A stretch of 64,000 nucleotides of DNA, from positions 310,001 to 374,000 of the forward strand of contig NW_025946679.1 in the NCBI RefSeq assembly GCF_000764305.2, read 5' to 3'. Origin of the DNA: Hyalella azteca. Lineage: Eukaryota; Arthropoda; Malacostraca; Amphipoda; Hyalellidae. This document shows positions 37,462 to 49,119 of the stretch, in pieces; position 1 is the first letter of the stretch, and the number at the start of each line of letters is the position of its first letter. The notes beneath the pieces were generated by a model. That model saw nothing but the letters and a program-made list of their open reading frames with translations, made no database searches and was not told where the DNA came from. Made by a program: the position numbers and the translations under genes.

Positions 37462-37905
37462 CCGTCGGTGCTAAACTCTGCCCCATGAACGTGAGCAAAC
37501 GGCGACTAAACGGACGATTTTTGTGCTGGTAACTGAAACGGGCTGACGCTTTCTGCTGCCGGTGCTAAATTTTGTGTTTTGAACGGGAACAAATGACCAA
37601 AACGGACGATTTTTGTGTTGTTAACTGAAACGGGCTGACGCTTTCTGGAGCCGGCGCTAAACTTTGCAATTTAAACGGTAACAAATGACGACTAAAACAG
37701 ACGATTTTTGTGCTGTTAACTGAAACGGGCTGACGCTTTCTGCTGCCAGTGCTAAACTTTGTGCTTTGAACGGGAACAAATGACGACTAAAACGGACGAT
37801 TTTTGTGCTGTTAACTGAAACGGGCTGACGCTTTCAGCTGCCGGTGCTAAACTTTGCCTATTGAACGGGAAAAAACGACGATCAATACGGACAATTTTTA
37901 TCCCG
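37462..37905. repeat. 92-95-bp satellite, about 4.5 copies
   Basis: The anchor AACTGAAACGGGCTGACGCT recurs at 37531, 37623, 37718 and 37813. Spacing is 92, then 95 and 95 bp. Confidence 0.95.
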
Positions 37906-39049
37906 TCAAATAAATTGGACCGAATCCAATCAGATCTGTTTTCAAACAAGATTAAGAAGTTAACGAAAATTAATGGGTAAAGTTTTGGGATAAATATCCA
38001 CAAAATGAAATTATCATATCCATCAAAAAGTATTATTGAAACGAGCTGATTCCATTTGATCAGATCTGAGAATATTCTGTACTAGGTAATTCACAGACAA
38101 AACTCTGCAGTTGAATACCCACTTTATTAAGTGATTATATAAATTGAAAGTAGCTACTACATGTGAAAAAAAAACAATTTTGAGAAGAGCTAACTCGCAT
38201 CGCGTATAGACTAGCGGCAATGTACAGAGAAAGTAGAAGTTGCCTGTAATTATGAGTTACTACAGAACGGACAGCCAGGTTGTATTGAAGAAATAACGGA
38301 AGCCATTGTAGTACGTTTAGTCGTAACTTCTAAACTGAAAATGTTGCTTGTCCACACAAGGTATGATTTTTTTGTTTTTTTGAGGCAATGTTGGGTTGAT
38401 TTACGTCAGAAGTTGTGGAAGAATTTGAAAAGTATTACCCATCACTTCGAACATTAGACAGACGTCATAAACAGGCATGACGTCTCGGGGAGAATCGCGC
38501 TTTGCCTTGATCGCAGAGACACTCTGCCTGAGCACCATCGTAGCCCGACCAGACACTCGTAAAAACGCAGTTTGCCCCACAAACGCGCCGTCGTAACACA
38601 TGAATGTCGTACGAATTTCCCGTGTTCAAGATGCGTGCAGAATTGGACGCTTCCGTAATGAAATTGTGTTCCATGATTGTTGTTTCATGTATGATTTTAT
38701 TGGGTTTTGAACATCATGATAAATGTCAGGTCAGACAGGACTTCGACCGGTTGAAGTCAAAGAATAGCATCAGGAACTACAGCAATAAATTATTTAAATA
38801 TTCTTGTATCATTTTGCGTAATTAATTGCAATGCTTGTATCTAAAAGCCATAATAGATCAAGATAACATTTCGACCTAATTGGATCGGACAAGCAACCAT
38901 ATCGATGAAAAAGAAATTGACAATCTTCAGGTGGATTCACTATGGGTATAATTCGACGCATTTAGATTTCAGGTACTTGACACTTCTAATTTATAACATT
39001 TTCCCCTCTGCTAGGTTACAATCTCAGGTTTTGTTCATATAAATGAGAG
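37906..39049. other. No gene seen (37.9-39.0 kb)
   Basis: A moderately GC-rich patch at 38.46-38.67 kb has overlapping open frames on both strands but no recognisable protein. Confidence 0.5.
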
Positions 39050-39323
39050 CTAAAAATTTAAAAGCAAAGAATAGTCCACAAAAATTCATATCTTTATAGA
39101 AAACGTTTCGGAGTCCAGCTCCATCGTCAGTTCATAGAATCTAGAACATACATAGAAAGTCACAAGTTAATACAATTGAAAGCACAGAACACAATTAGAA
39201 CCTAAATTTACAAGTAATAGGGCATAANCTAGATTCTATGAACTGACGATGGAGCTGGACTCCGAAACGTTTTCTATAAAGATATGAATTTTTGTGGACT
39301 ATTCTTTGCTTTTAAATTTTTAG
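39050..39323. mobile_element. Penelope-like terminal inverted repeat with hammerhead-like core
   Basis: Arms 39050-39144 and 39229-39323 are perfect 95-bp reverse complements. In the right arm (plus strand): CTGACGA (39243-39249), GGAG/CTCC stem (39251-39254 with 39260-39263), GAAA (39264-39267) and palindromic ACGT (39267-39270). GAA (39240-39242) can pair with TTC (39272-39274). This order of boxes is that of hammerhead ribozymes with a tiny stem III, known from Penelope-like elements. The loop is 83 bp and ends in an N at 39228, directly against the right arm. No reverse transcriptase is present. Confidence 0.6.
39228..39228. other. Single ambiguous base (N), likely assembly join
   Basis: Lies exactly between the loop and the right arm of the 95-bp inverted repeat. 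It probably stands for a gap of unknown length. Confidence 0.7.
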
Positions 39324-40439
39324 TCAACTTGCGATTTAAGCAAATAAGTGACATTAATACTTTAAATGAGAGCTGCTTCGTTTACTGATGTAGGTTATGT
39401 AGCATATAAAGTTTCCTGTATTCTTAATAACTAGCCGCTAAGAAGAAGCACGTTTTAGAAGTCGTGCTCCGTAAGCCTTCGTTCTTGTTTCATGTTCATT
39501 ATGTTGGTTCCAATAAAGCCTGTTCCGCGCTGCCGTGTTCTTCCAACCCTTCAGGCGCGTAACTTCATACATCACAGGTTATCTGACTGACGTAGGTTAT
39601 GAGCCCGAATAAATAAGGCATTACAATAAGCGGTTTAATACCGCAGCAGCAAGTGGCCAAATCAGTGAAATTTCCGCGATGTTCCTGGACTTGCGAGGAA
39701 ACCAAAACGACAAATTAATTAAGTGTTCTTACTAAAAAGGAGAACAATTGAACTAGACTAGCTGCATGGTTGGGCAGTCTAGCTAACTGAAACTATAAAT
39801 CTCTCGAGAAACTTGATCTACATTTGGTACTCTACAATTTCAGAAATCTCGCAGTCCGACACATTTTTCTTTACTTTTACCAAAAATTTTCAGCTCGGTG
39901 GTTAACCGTTAACGCATCACGCTTTCCTAGTGTCATGCTAAAAATGTTACCAATATTTCTTGACAAAAAGAAGGCCATGCAAACGTCGTGCAGCAAGAAA
40001 AACGGATTTAACACGTAGAATGGAATTTTTTCTTTGAAAACTGGTCGAACTTCGAGGCAGATTTTTTAAAGAGTTGCAGAATATGCTAAACAATTTTACC
40101 CGTTATTCAAGAAATCGCATGTTTATCGTTGAACCAGAACTTATTTATGCACATTTCTAATGCAGGCGGCACAGGGCGACAGCGACCAATGAGCGGCATC
40201 AGGCGAAGGCTGATTTCGGAAAATTCGTTCGGAGAAATGAGCGATGATGCCAATCCTGCTATTCTCCCCGGGCTCAATGACTGTCACTGAAAGGATGAAA
40301 AATTGATCGCTGGTGCATGATAGTGCAGGCAAACAAGCTTTTATTAATGAGGTTCACTTGCGGCAGAGTAGGAACTCGTGACAGCAACTGCCGATCTTTT
40401 CGCTGAGGCAGGTTTTAATGTTCACTTGTTGACATTTTG
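39324..40439. other. No gene seen (39.3-40.4 kb)
   Basis: Short open frames only, none recognisable. Confidence 0.5.
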
Positions 40440-40543
40440 TCGGTCATTCTGGCCCAGGTTTTCTCGGCAAAATACTGTATTAGCACAACGTGCGGAAAGT
40501 GTGTCACTATTTGAACGATATGACCCATTCGTTTTTGTGAGTG
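40440..40543 (-). mobile_element. MITE family A fragment, minus orientation
   Basis: The reverse complement begins CACTCACAAAAACGAATGGG and continues with the CAAATAGTGACACACTTTCC block of the family. The outer end abuts TA. The distal half is missing or decayed. Confidence 0.7.
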
Positions 40544-42180
40544 TAGGTGTGTAAGTTACTCTGAATTAATCACGGACTTGCCACATCCATTCACAGTGCC
40601 TCTTCCAGGTCCCGTGTTACAACGATGCTGCATTTCATTTACTTCAGCAGAGCATATGAATCTCGAGACGTCACTAGCAAAGAAATGGCCACAACTCATT
40701 GATAGGCAAATAGAAAGCAACATTTCATTGATGTGACTAAGCATAAGCCACATCTCATTATTGATAATGTCACTTTCACACAACTTCTGGCTTGGCAAGA
40801 TACTGCTCGATGCGTGGTCTTCTCCCGCATCATCATTAGCGTTGCGAGGCATTGGATCTGTGATCGATATTTTATGCCATACCTAATTACCCACTTCAAA
40901 CAAACTCAGACAGGAAGAATGACCTAAAATTACAATCCTTTATTCAATTTATTAATAAAATTTAATGATAATATTCAGCCTCTCGTATTTCAGACTTCAG
41001 GAGAAATTCTCACAGAATTTCTGGGCTCGTCGGGTACGTTCGGAGCTGAGTTTGCAACAATTAATTCAGAAGTAAGTTTATTTGCATGTAGTGGGCAGGT
41101 CAGACAACGTCAAGTGTTGAACTCTTGGCACGGAATAACATGAAGTTATGTGCCACAAGTTGGAATGTTGCACTTCAGAGATCTGGAAGTGGCAACGTAG
41201 ACAGAAGTTTCAAACAAGCGACTTCCTAATTCTATGGTTAAGTATCTGCCAAAGTCAAGAAGTTCAAGTATTTCAATTTGCTTGCCTGCTGCTTTAACTC
41301 ATTTTATCCCATTCCTAATAAAATCTCAAATAATTGAATTACTTTTCCGCAAAGCTTGAAATTTGATCAAAAGAAAATTTAAATTATTTGATTACAAGAA
41401 AGTTTAGACTGGAATAAGCAAAGGGTACGTCAGAACATCTTGAACCCGAGTCAAACTTTGAGCTCGGCAATGCGGGTAATTAACCCGTCAAACTATCCTC
41501 ACCAGACTTATAGACAGGATTACGACTGACCACAGTTAATTTATCCAAAGGCAAAAGGATGCACTGAAAATTTCCTCTATATTTTACATGTTACAATTTG
41601 TATTCCGGTAATTTTAATCTAAATTTAAAATGATTGTGTGTACTAAAAAATTCTAAACTTATTGTCTGACTCAACTAAACACTTACGACCAACGAATTTT
41701 ACTGGCATTATGAGAGTGACTCTCGAATCTGCAGCCTGAAATCGAACTATTACCATAAAATTAATATCGATTGATTAAATTATCATCTTCTAACTCCTCT
41801 CTCCTCCTCTCTCCTAACTCTAATTCATCCATGCCTCATAAACACCTACCACTTTTTAAATGCCTCTATACCTCACAAACGCGTATCGTGCGTTCGGCGC
41901 CTCCATGCTTCACAAACACCCATCATGCACGCATTCGGGGCCTCACAAACACGAGTTTTCTAAGAGCAACAGCTGCAGTATGTGCATTCTTTGGCAACTT
42001 CAACAGAAAGAAAATAACTTATGCCGCGTTTTGTTATGCCGAGATTCCCAATTAATTTCTTCCTCTGTGTTTCCATATATTTTATCAATAGTTTGGTCTG
42101 TCTCTATAAAATTTGCTTGAATTTCCAGGAAATATCTGTGCGAAATTATTGGAAATCAGGCGCATTGTTGAGTTCTAATG
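40544..42180. other. No gene seen (40.5-42.2 kb)
   Basis: Low-grade GCCTCACAAACAC-type repeats near 41.83-41.96 kb. No recognisable coding sequence. Confidence 0.5.
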
Positions 42181-42184
42181 AGTG

Positions 42185-42245
42185 AGTTTTTTTAAAAAAG
42201 GCCTCCCACACTTTAATTTTTTTTAAAAAGGCCTCCCACACTCAC
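42185..42245. repeat. Tandem duplication of TTTAAAAAAGGCCTCCCACA
   Basis: Two near-identical units of about 30 bp in a row. Confidence 0.9.
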
Positions 42246-43062
42246 CATTCCAACAAAACGGAATTAATTTTATTAATTAAAAACTGTGAAACCCGATTTT
42301 TGCAGTTCGGGGTGAAAATATGGCAAAACACAAGGCCATCGAGTCTAAGTTTGAAGAAGCTCAATAAGTCTTATTGATCAGTAACATATTAATATATCTC
42401 AAGTAGAGTTTAGAATTATCTTATGACGTGGTCGGAAAACAGCAAAGGAAGGCGCTGCAATACAATGATTTGCTACGCGGTAGGATGCTTCTTGTTTATC
42501 ATGTTTCAAGTCAGCGCTGACGTGACCACGTATATGCGTCATTTGTACGTCATCTAAGAGCTCCCTGAGTTCATCCCGTGCGTGTTAATCTATTTCAAAC
42601 AATGTAAACATTAATTTTTTTTCATTTGTATTGTTTTTGTTTTATGCTTTGTAACTGATTATTACGAATGATAAATTTGTCTTCACTTGTATATTTTATA
42701 AAAAGACTCTAGAGCTAAAGTTTAACTCAACGTAACATGATTTTTGATGGAAAGATGCTTAGTTTCATAGGTGCATGATTGTGACAATGAGAATTCGAAA
42801 ACTCATGACTGATCTTGTATTTGTGGTTCGTTTATATATCATTATTGCTATTTATTTGTCTTGTGTTATTCTAGTCTTTCTTTTTATATGTATTAAATTT
42901 ATTTATCATTCTAGAGAGGAATTAGATTTAATTGCTAGTTAGTTATTTAATTATTAATATTATATATTTATAATATTTAATTTACAATGTATTAGGGTCA
43001 GGAATTTAATGATTCATTTTCAGTTTTCAATCACCTTGGCTGGGAACAACTAACAGCTAGTA

Positions 43063-43650
43063 GTGTGTTCTATTTGTCATTGTATCAGGACATCTTGCCG
43101 TGGAAATGCGTTTCCTGGACTATTTTTGATCGTACGATTTTGGGAAGTCAGTCGCGATGTACCTATTATATTGATTATTGTCGTGCGTCAATTAAATTTT
43201 GTTTATTACTATTACATTCATTATTTTTGTTACTTATTTCAGAAACGTTATTTGGATCTTTTCAGGAAGGCCTCAAGTCTTGAAGCTCCCCAACAATTCA
43301 ATTTTATGTCTGATCTCTGGAGTCGTTGTCTTTACATTCATAAAATGAACAAAGACAGAATGAAAATAAGTTATGACATTTGGTGCCTTTGAATAACTGG
43401 AAAAGTTCTTAAAGAAAAACTTTGGTCTAGGTACTATTTTGCTGAACAGTAAATGAATGATGTTAAGGAGTTAGTTAGTTTAGTGGCCACATGTTTACAA
43501 GCACTTCAGCTATTTAGCTATCTTGCACCGAAAGTTAAGTTGAACATCACCATAGAGGTGGAAGGTCTCAATTATCGAATGTTTCTCAAATCAAAATTTG
43601 TTTATCTTCCACAAGGGGCAAAAGGTCTCAATTGTCCAGCCTGCTGAAGC
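43063..43650 (+). other. Unassigned open-frame cluster
   Basis: An open frame at 43063-43392 and another at 43453-43647. The stretch after TTATTTCAG at about 43239 encodes KRYLDLFRKASSLEAPQQF and reads more protein-like than chance AT-rich sequence. Downstream to about 43820 is charged, purine-rich sequence with a 21-bp duplication (GGTGAAAGGCAGCAGAAACG type). I cannot assign a family; it could be an old transposon or exon remnants. Confidence 0.2.
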
Positions 43651-43829
43651 TGGCTCGAAGGAAGCAGCGTTAGCATCTCAAAGAGACGAAGTGACAAGGA
43701 GGGACAGGTGAAAGGCAGCAGAAACGAAGGTGAAAAGCAGCAGAAACGAAGACACTCGAACAAGAGGTCGCTTACACGGGACGTCGACCGCCCGCACGAG
43801 AGAGACAGAAGAGAAATGTAAGGAATCCT

Positions 43830-44966
43830 ACCTACAACTTAATAATAATAGCTTAATAGCTTAATATTAATAATAGCTTAACCCCACAACTGAGACCTGC
43901 AGTCAGACCAGTCAGACACTGCGAGCTCTGCAGCGGTGGGACGCTCAGGAACAATCCCCCTAGGAGCGTGAAATCTCATAGGACTTCTGACGAGCACTGA
44001 CACACGTCAGAAGTCCCCTCTGAAGGGGATGTTAAGGAATAACAATTCATTCGACCAATTCGGCTTAAATATTTCATAAACTTAAAGCACTCAGGAAGCT
44101 CAGATTGAACACGAACAAATTTTAATTCTAAACTCCCCCCCCCCATCAAATAGCGAACAAAAAAAATTCAAAACCATTAGCTCAATTTTGTAAATTTGAA
44201 TTCGAACCTTAACGCGAAGTCTAAAGAAAATATTAGTAGAGCAAAAGCGCGACATTAAAATGAATGCAAGTCGCCTTAGCAAACATTCAGGTCTCGCGAA
44301 GTCAGCTGCCCTCTCAGTTATGCGGCCTTGAGAGCTTCATTAGCGGTTCTTCAGAAGAATAGACCAAGTGAATTAAGTCGGGCGTCGCAGGCCATAATAA
44401 GCAAATGCTGCAGATTTCACCGCGCAGAGATAATTGCATAGACAAGAAAAACAGTCAGGTTTCCCCATGAGGCCCTCATTGAAATCGTAACAAGAATATT
44501 CCTTGGATTCATAAGCACGTGTTTCAGGTAAATGAAGTAATTTATTCTCTTGTTGAACTTGTTTAAATAATTTCGTGTGACGAAAAAAATTAAAGGTTAA
44601 AGGGACCTTTGATGTATACATTGGAATAGCAACAAAGTTATTGCAAATGATATATAAGCACGTGTTTCGAATTATCAAAGCAATAAGAGCACAGGCTGAA
44701 CTTGCTCCATGTCTACCTTTTGACATAAGCTGAATTGCAGCCAAACGAATGAAGGGAGAGGGGGGGGATCAAATTGTTGGGAAATTTGGATATGCGAGCT
44801 TTCAGAAGAACACGAAAGCTATTAACGTTTTCAATTATTATATACATAGTGATTACAAACACATTTAAACATTGATATTGGGATTCCAATACTGCACAAT
44901 ATTGAATACCAAATTTTCGGTGTTCTAGTATCTATCCCAAGTGCCAAAAATGTAGTACAGTACTCA
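43830..44966. other. No gene seen (43.8-45.0 kb)
   Basis: The reverse-strand open frames at 44.1-44.7 kb are unrecognised. G/C homopolymers occur at about 44136 and 44760. Confidence 0.5.
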
Positions 44967-45145
44967 CACTCAGAAAAATAAATGGGTCTTATTGTCCAAA
45001 TATTCACACACTTTCATGCCCACAGCACGAGCAGAAAGCGGACGTAGCACTTATACGACTGGTAGCCGTGCCCAACTGTGTCAGGATGACCCACACATGC
45101 ACGGGTTAAAATTGCGTTGATCTTTGGACGATGACTGACTCTGAT
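44967..45145 (+). mobile_element. MITE family A copy, left of the 45-kb satellite
   Basis: Left terminus CACTCAGAAAAATAAATGGG, then TTGTCCAAAT, GCACGAGCAGAAAGCGG and GTCAGGATGACCCACAC. The right terminus is decayed (TTTGGACGATGACTGACTCT). Confidence 0.8.
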
Positions 45146-45164
45146 CGAGGCGTATAAATAATAG

Positions 45165-45440
45165 TTACAAATCGTGTACACTATCAAGAGCACACATATG
45201 TTACATATTAGTGTACATGTTGGTTACAAGTCTTGTACACTCTATCAAGAGCACACATTTGTTACATATTAGTGTACATATTGGTTACAAGTCTTGTACA
45301 CTCTTTCAAGAGCACACATTTGTTACATATTAGTGTACATATTGGTTACATATTAGTGTACATGTTGGTTACAAGTCTTGTACATATTGGTTACACATTA
45401 GTGTACATGTTGGTTACAAGTCTTGTACACTCCATCAAGA
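45165..45440. repeat. About 60-bp satellite between two MITE copies
   Basis: Units combine GTTACATATTAGTGTACAT, GTTGGTTACAAGTCTTGTAC and ATCAAGAGCACACATT. Some units are shortened to the GTTACA/GTGTACAT part. Confidence 0.9.
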
Positions 45441-45514
45441 GCACGCCGTGTTCGGCGTCTGACCCTCAGGTTTGTCTTATGCAGACGAGGTAAATCACAC
45501 CTTGGGTGAGTGTA

Positions 45515-45697
45515 CACTCAGAAAAATCAGTAGGTAATACTGTCCAAATAGTGACACATTTCATTACCACTAAACAAATAATGAGCAGACTTAGCACAGA
45601 TACACCGCTTTTGTCAGGCCAAACTGAGTCGAGGTGACTCACGCAAGAGCATAAGTGCATTGCAATTTGAAGAAAGTCCCGGTAATTTCTGTGAGTG
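45515..45697 (+). mobile_element. MITE family A, best-preserved copy (183 bp)
   Basis: Ends CACTCAGAAAAATC and AATTTCTGTGAGTG are inverted repeats, flanked by TA on both sides (45513-45514 and 45698-45699). Inner blocks: CAAATAGTGACACA, GGCCAAACTGAGTC and GTGACTCACGC. No coding capacity. TA targets point to mobilisation by a Tc1/mariner-type transposase (inference). Confidence 0.85.
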
Positions 45698-45699
45698 TA

Positions 45700-46699
45700 G
45701 AGGCTCTCAAGGGATTATGGTGCTCACGTCTGAGAAGATTTAGGCTCATCATCTTGAAATATTACGACACGGCCTCTTCAGAGGCCTGCGTGAATGTGAG
45801 GCCATCATCACTGTCGCCCTCACGTGAAGTCGTGGCTCTTTCATGGCTGGCCGAAATAATATAGAATTTTATATATTGATATCATGTGGATATTAAACTT
45901 CATATATCGTTGTTTTTTACTCGTGGATCACACACCTGTTTTATTCTGGGTAATTTCAGCTGAACCGTTCCACACAAGTGAAAACTTCGTTTCGAAAAAT
46001 GACATCAGTTTCCCGCCGCCATAATTTGCATGATATTATAATCACAAGAGCTAATCTATTCATGTAAAAACAACACACGTAAGCTGCCAGGTGTTTAGTT
46101 AACTTTTACGCTCGCGTTTAGTTTACAAAGCAAACTTACGAGGTAACAAATGTCGTGTTTCAATAATGAGTTTCATGCACTGTTATCTCTGCTTCATTTT
46201 CTCGTTGCGCAAGGCCGAATAAACATTAACTGCATAAATGTGAAGAATTTTTCGCGAATATTGATGATCTTAAGGCCACATCAGCCTTGACGGGCTTTTC
46301 ATGTTGCACTCCAGAGATATTTGTTGGAGGATACGCTGAGAAAATGCATTAAATAAAACACGTAATTATTCGTGCCTGTGACAAGACGAAGTATGCATGT
46401 TTACTGTGAAGTTTGGTTTTTTGTCTGATTTAGTGAACATAATAATTTTTATCGGTGGAAAATATGACGGCGCTGTATTAAAACGAGACGCTGTTTGGCA
46501 AGTATGATGAGTATGAACGTTCAAATTTGCCAACATTTTTTCACTGGCCCAACTAAGTATTTTTGTGAAATATAGAGAAGATTTATCATTCTATTTCATA
46601 TAATTAAATTTTAATCAATTAAATGTTTTTTAAGTTGAATTCTAAAATAGGTTGTAAGCCATTATTACAACACTTCTCTTTAACCTCACTTCTTATTGT
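45700..46699. other. No gene seen (45.7-46.7 kb)
   Basis: No recognisable coding sequence or repeat. Confidence 0.5.
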
Positions 46700-46704
46700 T
46701 TGTT

Positions 46705-47010
46705 TGTTTGTTTGTCTGCTACAAATCTTGTAATCGAAATTTAACAGACTTCTACTTATCCTATCGATCTGAAATTTTGCACACTTGTGTAAAGTTGGAG
46801 ACAATGCATGAATCAAATGTCAAAATAAATGATTTTGAAAATTAAATTTTTTTTCCAATATTAAAGAAATTGAAAAAATAATTTTGTCAGCTACAAATCT
46901 TATAAATGATATTTGACACACTTCCACCTGTCCAATTGATCTGAAATTTTGCATACTTGTGTAAAGTCGGAGGCAATGCATGAATCAATTGACAGAATAA
47001 ATAATTTTGA
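46705..47010. repeat. Duplicated segment, two diverged copies of about 170 bp
   Basis: 46.72-46.84 kb and 46.89-47.01 kb share CTACAAATCTTGTAA/TAAAT, GATCTGAAATTTTGCA and AAGTCGGAGGCAATGCATGA-like blocks. Confidence 0.85.
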
Positions 47011-48282
47011 ACAAAATTTTATATATTAAAAAAATGTGAAAAATATATTTTTTTAATTTTCGAAAATAAAATGAAAAAGTCATTGTACTCTTTAACTTTG
47101 GAGACACTGGATTCTTTAGAAGTGTTGTCTTCAAAAAGTAATTTTTAAACGTTTATTATTTTATGAATTTAACCGTATATACTGGAGTTACTACCACCTC
47201 TATGTGCTAATCTACACTCATGAACCTAACGAGTATTGCAGCGCTGCAGCCTTGTATGCCAACATGGAATTTGCAGCGGACTAAATAAGCATCCGTCGGT
47301 GAGGGAGAGGCCAACACTGCGGATAAGTCCTTCCTTTGCCTCTAAAATAAGGCCAGCGATCGAAGCTCGTTTCCCGATAATGAGAGTAATTAAGTAAAGT
47401 CCTTGCAGCAGCTTCACGCCGATGATTACATCGATCAAGTGAACGGTCGTCTAATTTGGGACGGCCTGTATGCACTCGCTTGTATCTCCTTCTTATATTA
47501 TACATTGACGTCCTTTACTTCCTTGTGTTTGAGCCAAGACTGCTAATAAATAAACATTATTATCAATAATTTAATTGTAAGTGCCACTAGTCACTCAATA
47601 ATCGCTCATCGTGATTGTCTTCACTAATTTTAGAAACAAATTAAAAGACACAGTGTCTTCAGACCACAATCTGTTAATTTAGAGTGAATTTTCCGCAATA
47701 GAAAACCTATCATTAATCAAGAAGAGTCTTACTCCCGAGCATAGGAGTAAGACCGATTCCTCTCTAAATGAAAAAAAAAACGAAAAAAAAATTTTCAAAT
47801 TCACCTGCGAAAGATGAAAAAATTAAATTTCAGAATTAAAAAAATTGCAAGAGTTCATATATTCATCGAATACAAAAAATCTTGATATTGTATGCTTAAT
47901 ACGCCAATGAATATGGAAGTTTCAAATTGAAAGTCATTCTTCGTGAAGAAAAGAAACGACCAAGAAATCTAGATCACTATTCAGTAGCTACCAAAACCTA
48001 AAAAATTGACAGCAAATTTTTAACAGGAATAATCATCATTGGTGCTGCACTGCACTTGGTTTCAGCACAATACAATTTCATTAGTTATTTTTTTTATAAT
48101 CGACATAAATAATAAGTCCCGCGGTGCACTCGGTTTTAACATTATAAACTGTCGCCACTCAATCAACAGAATAATCACAAGCAAAATTATAAGCACCAAA
48201 AATCAACCTCATTCCGGCAATATCATTGGTTTCGAAATGACCGGATACACACAGTTGTATCAACTAGCAAGAGATAGAATTG
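47011..48282. other. No gene seen; GC-richer patch at 47.23-47.47 kb
   Basis: At 47226-47505 two minus-strand frames stay open together, one with a hydrophobic run (IIGVKLLQGLYLITLIIGK). No good splice sites frame it in that reading frame, so I do not call an exon. Confidence 0.35.
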
Positions 48283-48400
48283 GGCTGTAAATGCACAGGT
48301 CGAAGAAACGTATCGTAAAACAATAAATAGAAGGGTTGTAAATGCACAAGTGAAAGAAACGTTTCAACTAGCAATAAATAGAAGGGCTGAAAATATCTAG
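48283..48400. repeat. About 58-bp direct repeat, about 2 copies
   Basis: Shared blocks TGTAAATGCACAAGTGAAAG and CAATAAATAGAAGGG. Confidence 0.85.
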
Positions 48401-49119
48401 GGTTGAAAAGCGTGAGCCAATCTTATTGCTTATGTAGCGTCGTCGGAAGTGCAATTTCAGAAGCAGGGCGCTGAGGCGTCACGACGTTTATTGTACGTGA
48501 GAGACTTGAACGAGACTGATGAGCCTCTGCGAGCCTCGGCTTAATATTAACAAAAAACGTCAAGGCCACGTGCCGGACCTAACGAATCAGGATTTTTATC
48601 GTGAACATTTTGCTTGTGAAATATATCAATTACATTCATTCAAGAAGTCCGTTTATTTATTTTACATTCTTTTTCACATAGAAGTGCACTATCAGAAAAA
48701 AATTCTAAAAGAAAAATAGTAGCATGATGAGATATGAAAAAATTTTTACCATAGTGAATGCAAATATAAGCTGATGAGCTTCATGGGCGAAATATGCGGT
48801 ATAAAAACACTGAAAGGTACTAAAACTAAATGCTTCTTGTTAATTCAGTTTAGGAATAAGATTTTGATTGGTGCCATTTTCTTGATCATATGGTTTGCTC
48901 ACATTCATTCCAGTTTATACTTGATCAATTTAAAGCATCAAGATTTTTGTTGATACAATTTTTCCGATGAAACATTTTGCTCGATTCATCGTCAGTTAAT
49001 CGTGCAGTGACCATTTGGCAAAAAATGCGAGAAAATCTGCATTGAATTCTACAGCAACTGCATGAGTGTGCGACAGGAATAAAAACTAGTGAAGGGAGTC
49101 AAGACTTGAAAACCCTAGG

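Noticed and set aside
44020..44040. Possible polypurine tract followed by an LTR start (GAAGGGGA, TGTTAAGG)
   Set aside because: No second LTR, primer site or retroelement protein found around it.
48771..48800. Hammerhead-like CTGATGA, short stem, GAAA
   Set aside because: The bases around the core cannot form stem I, so it is probably chance.
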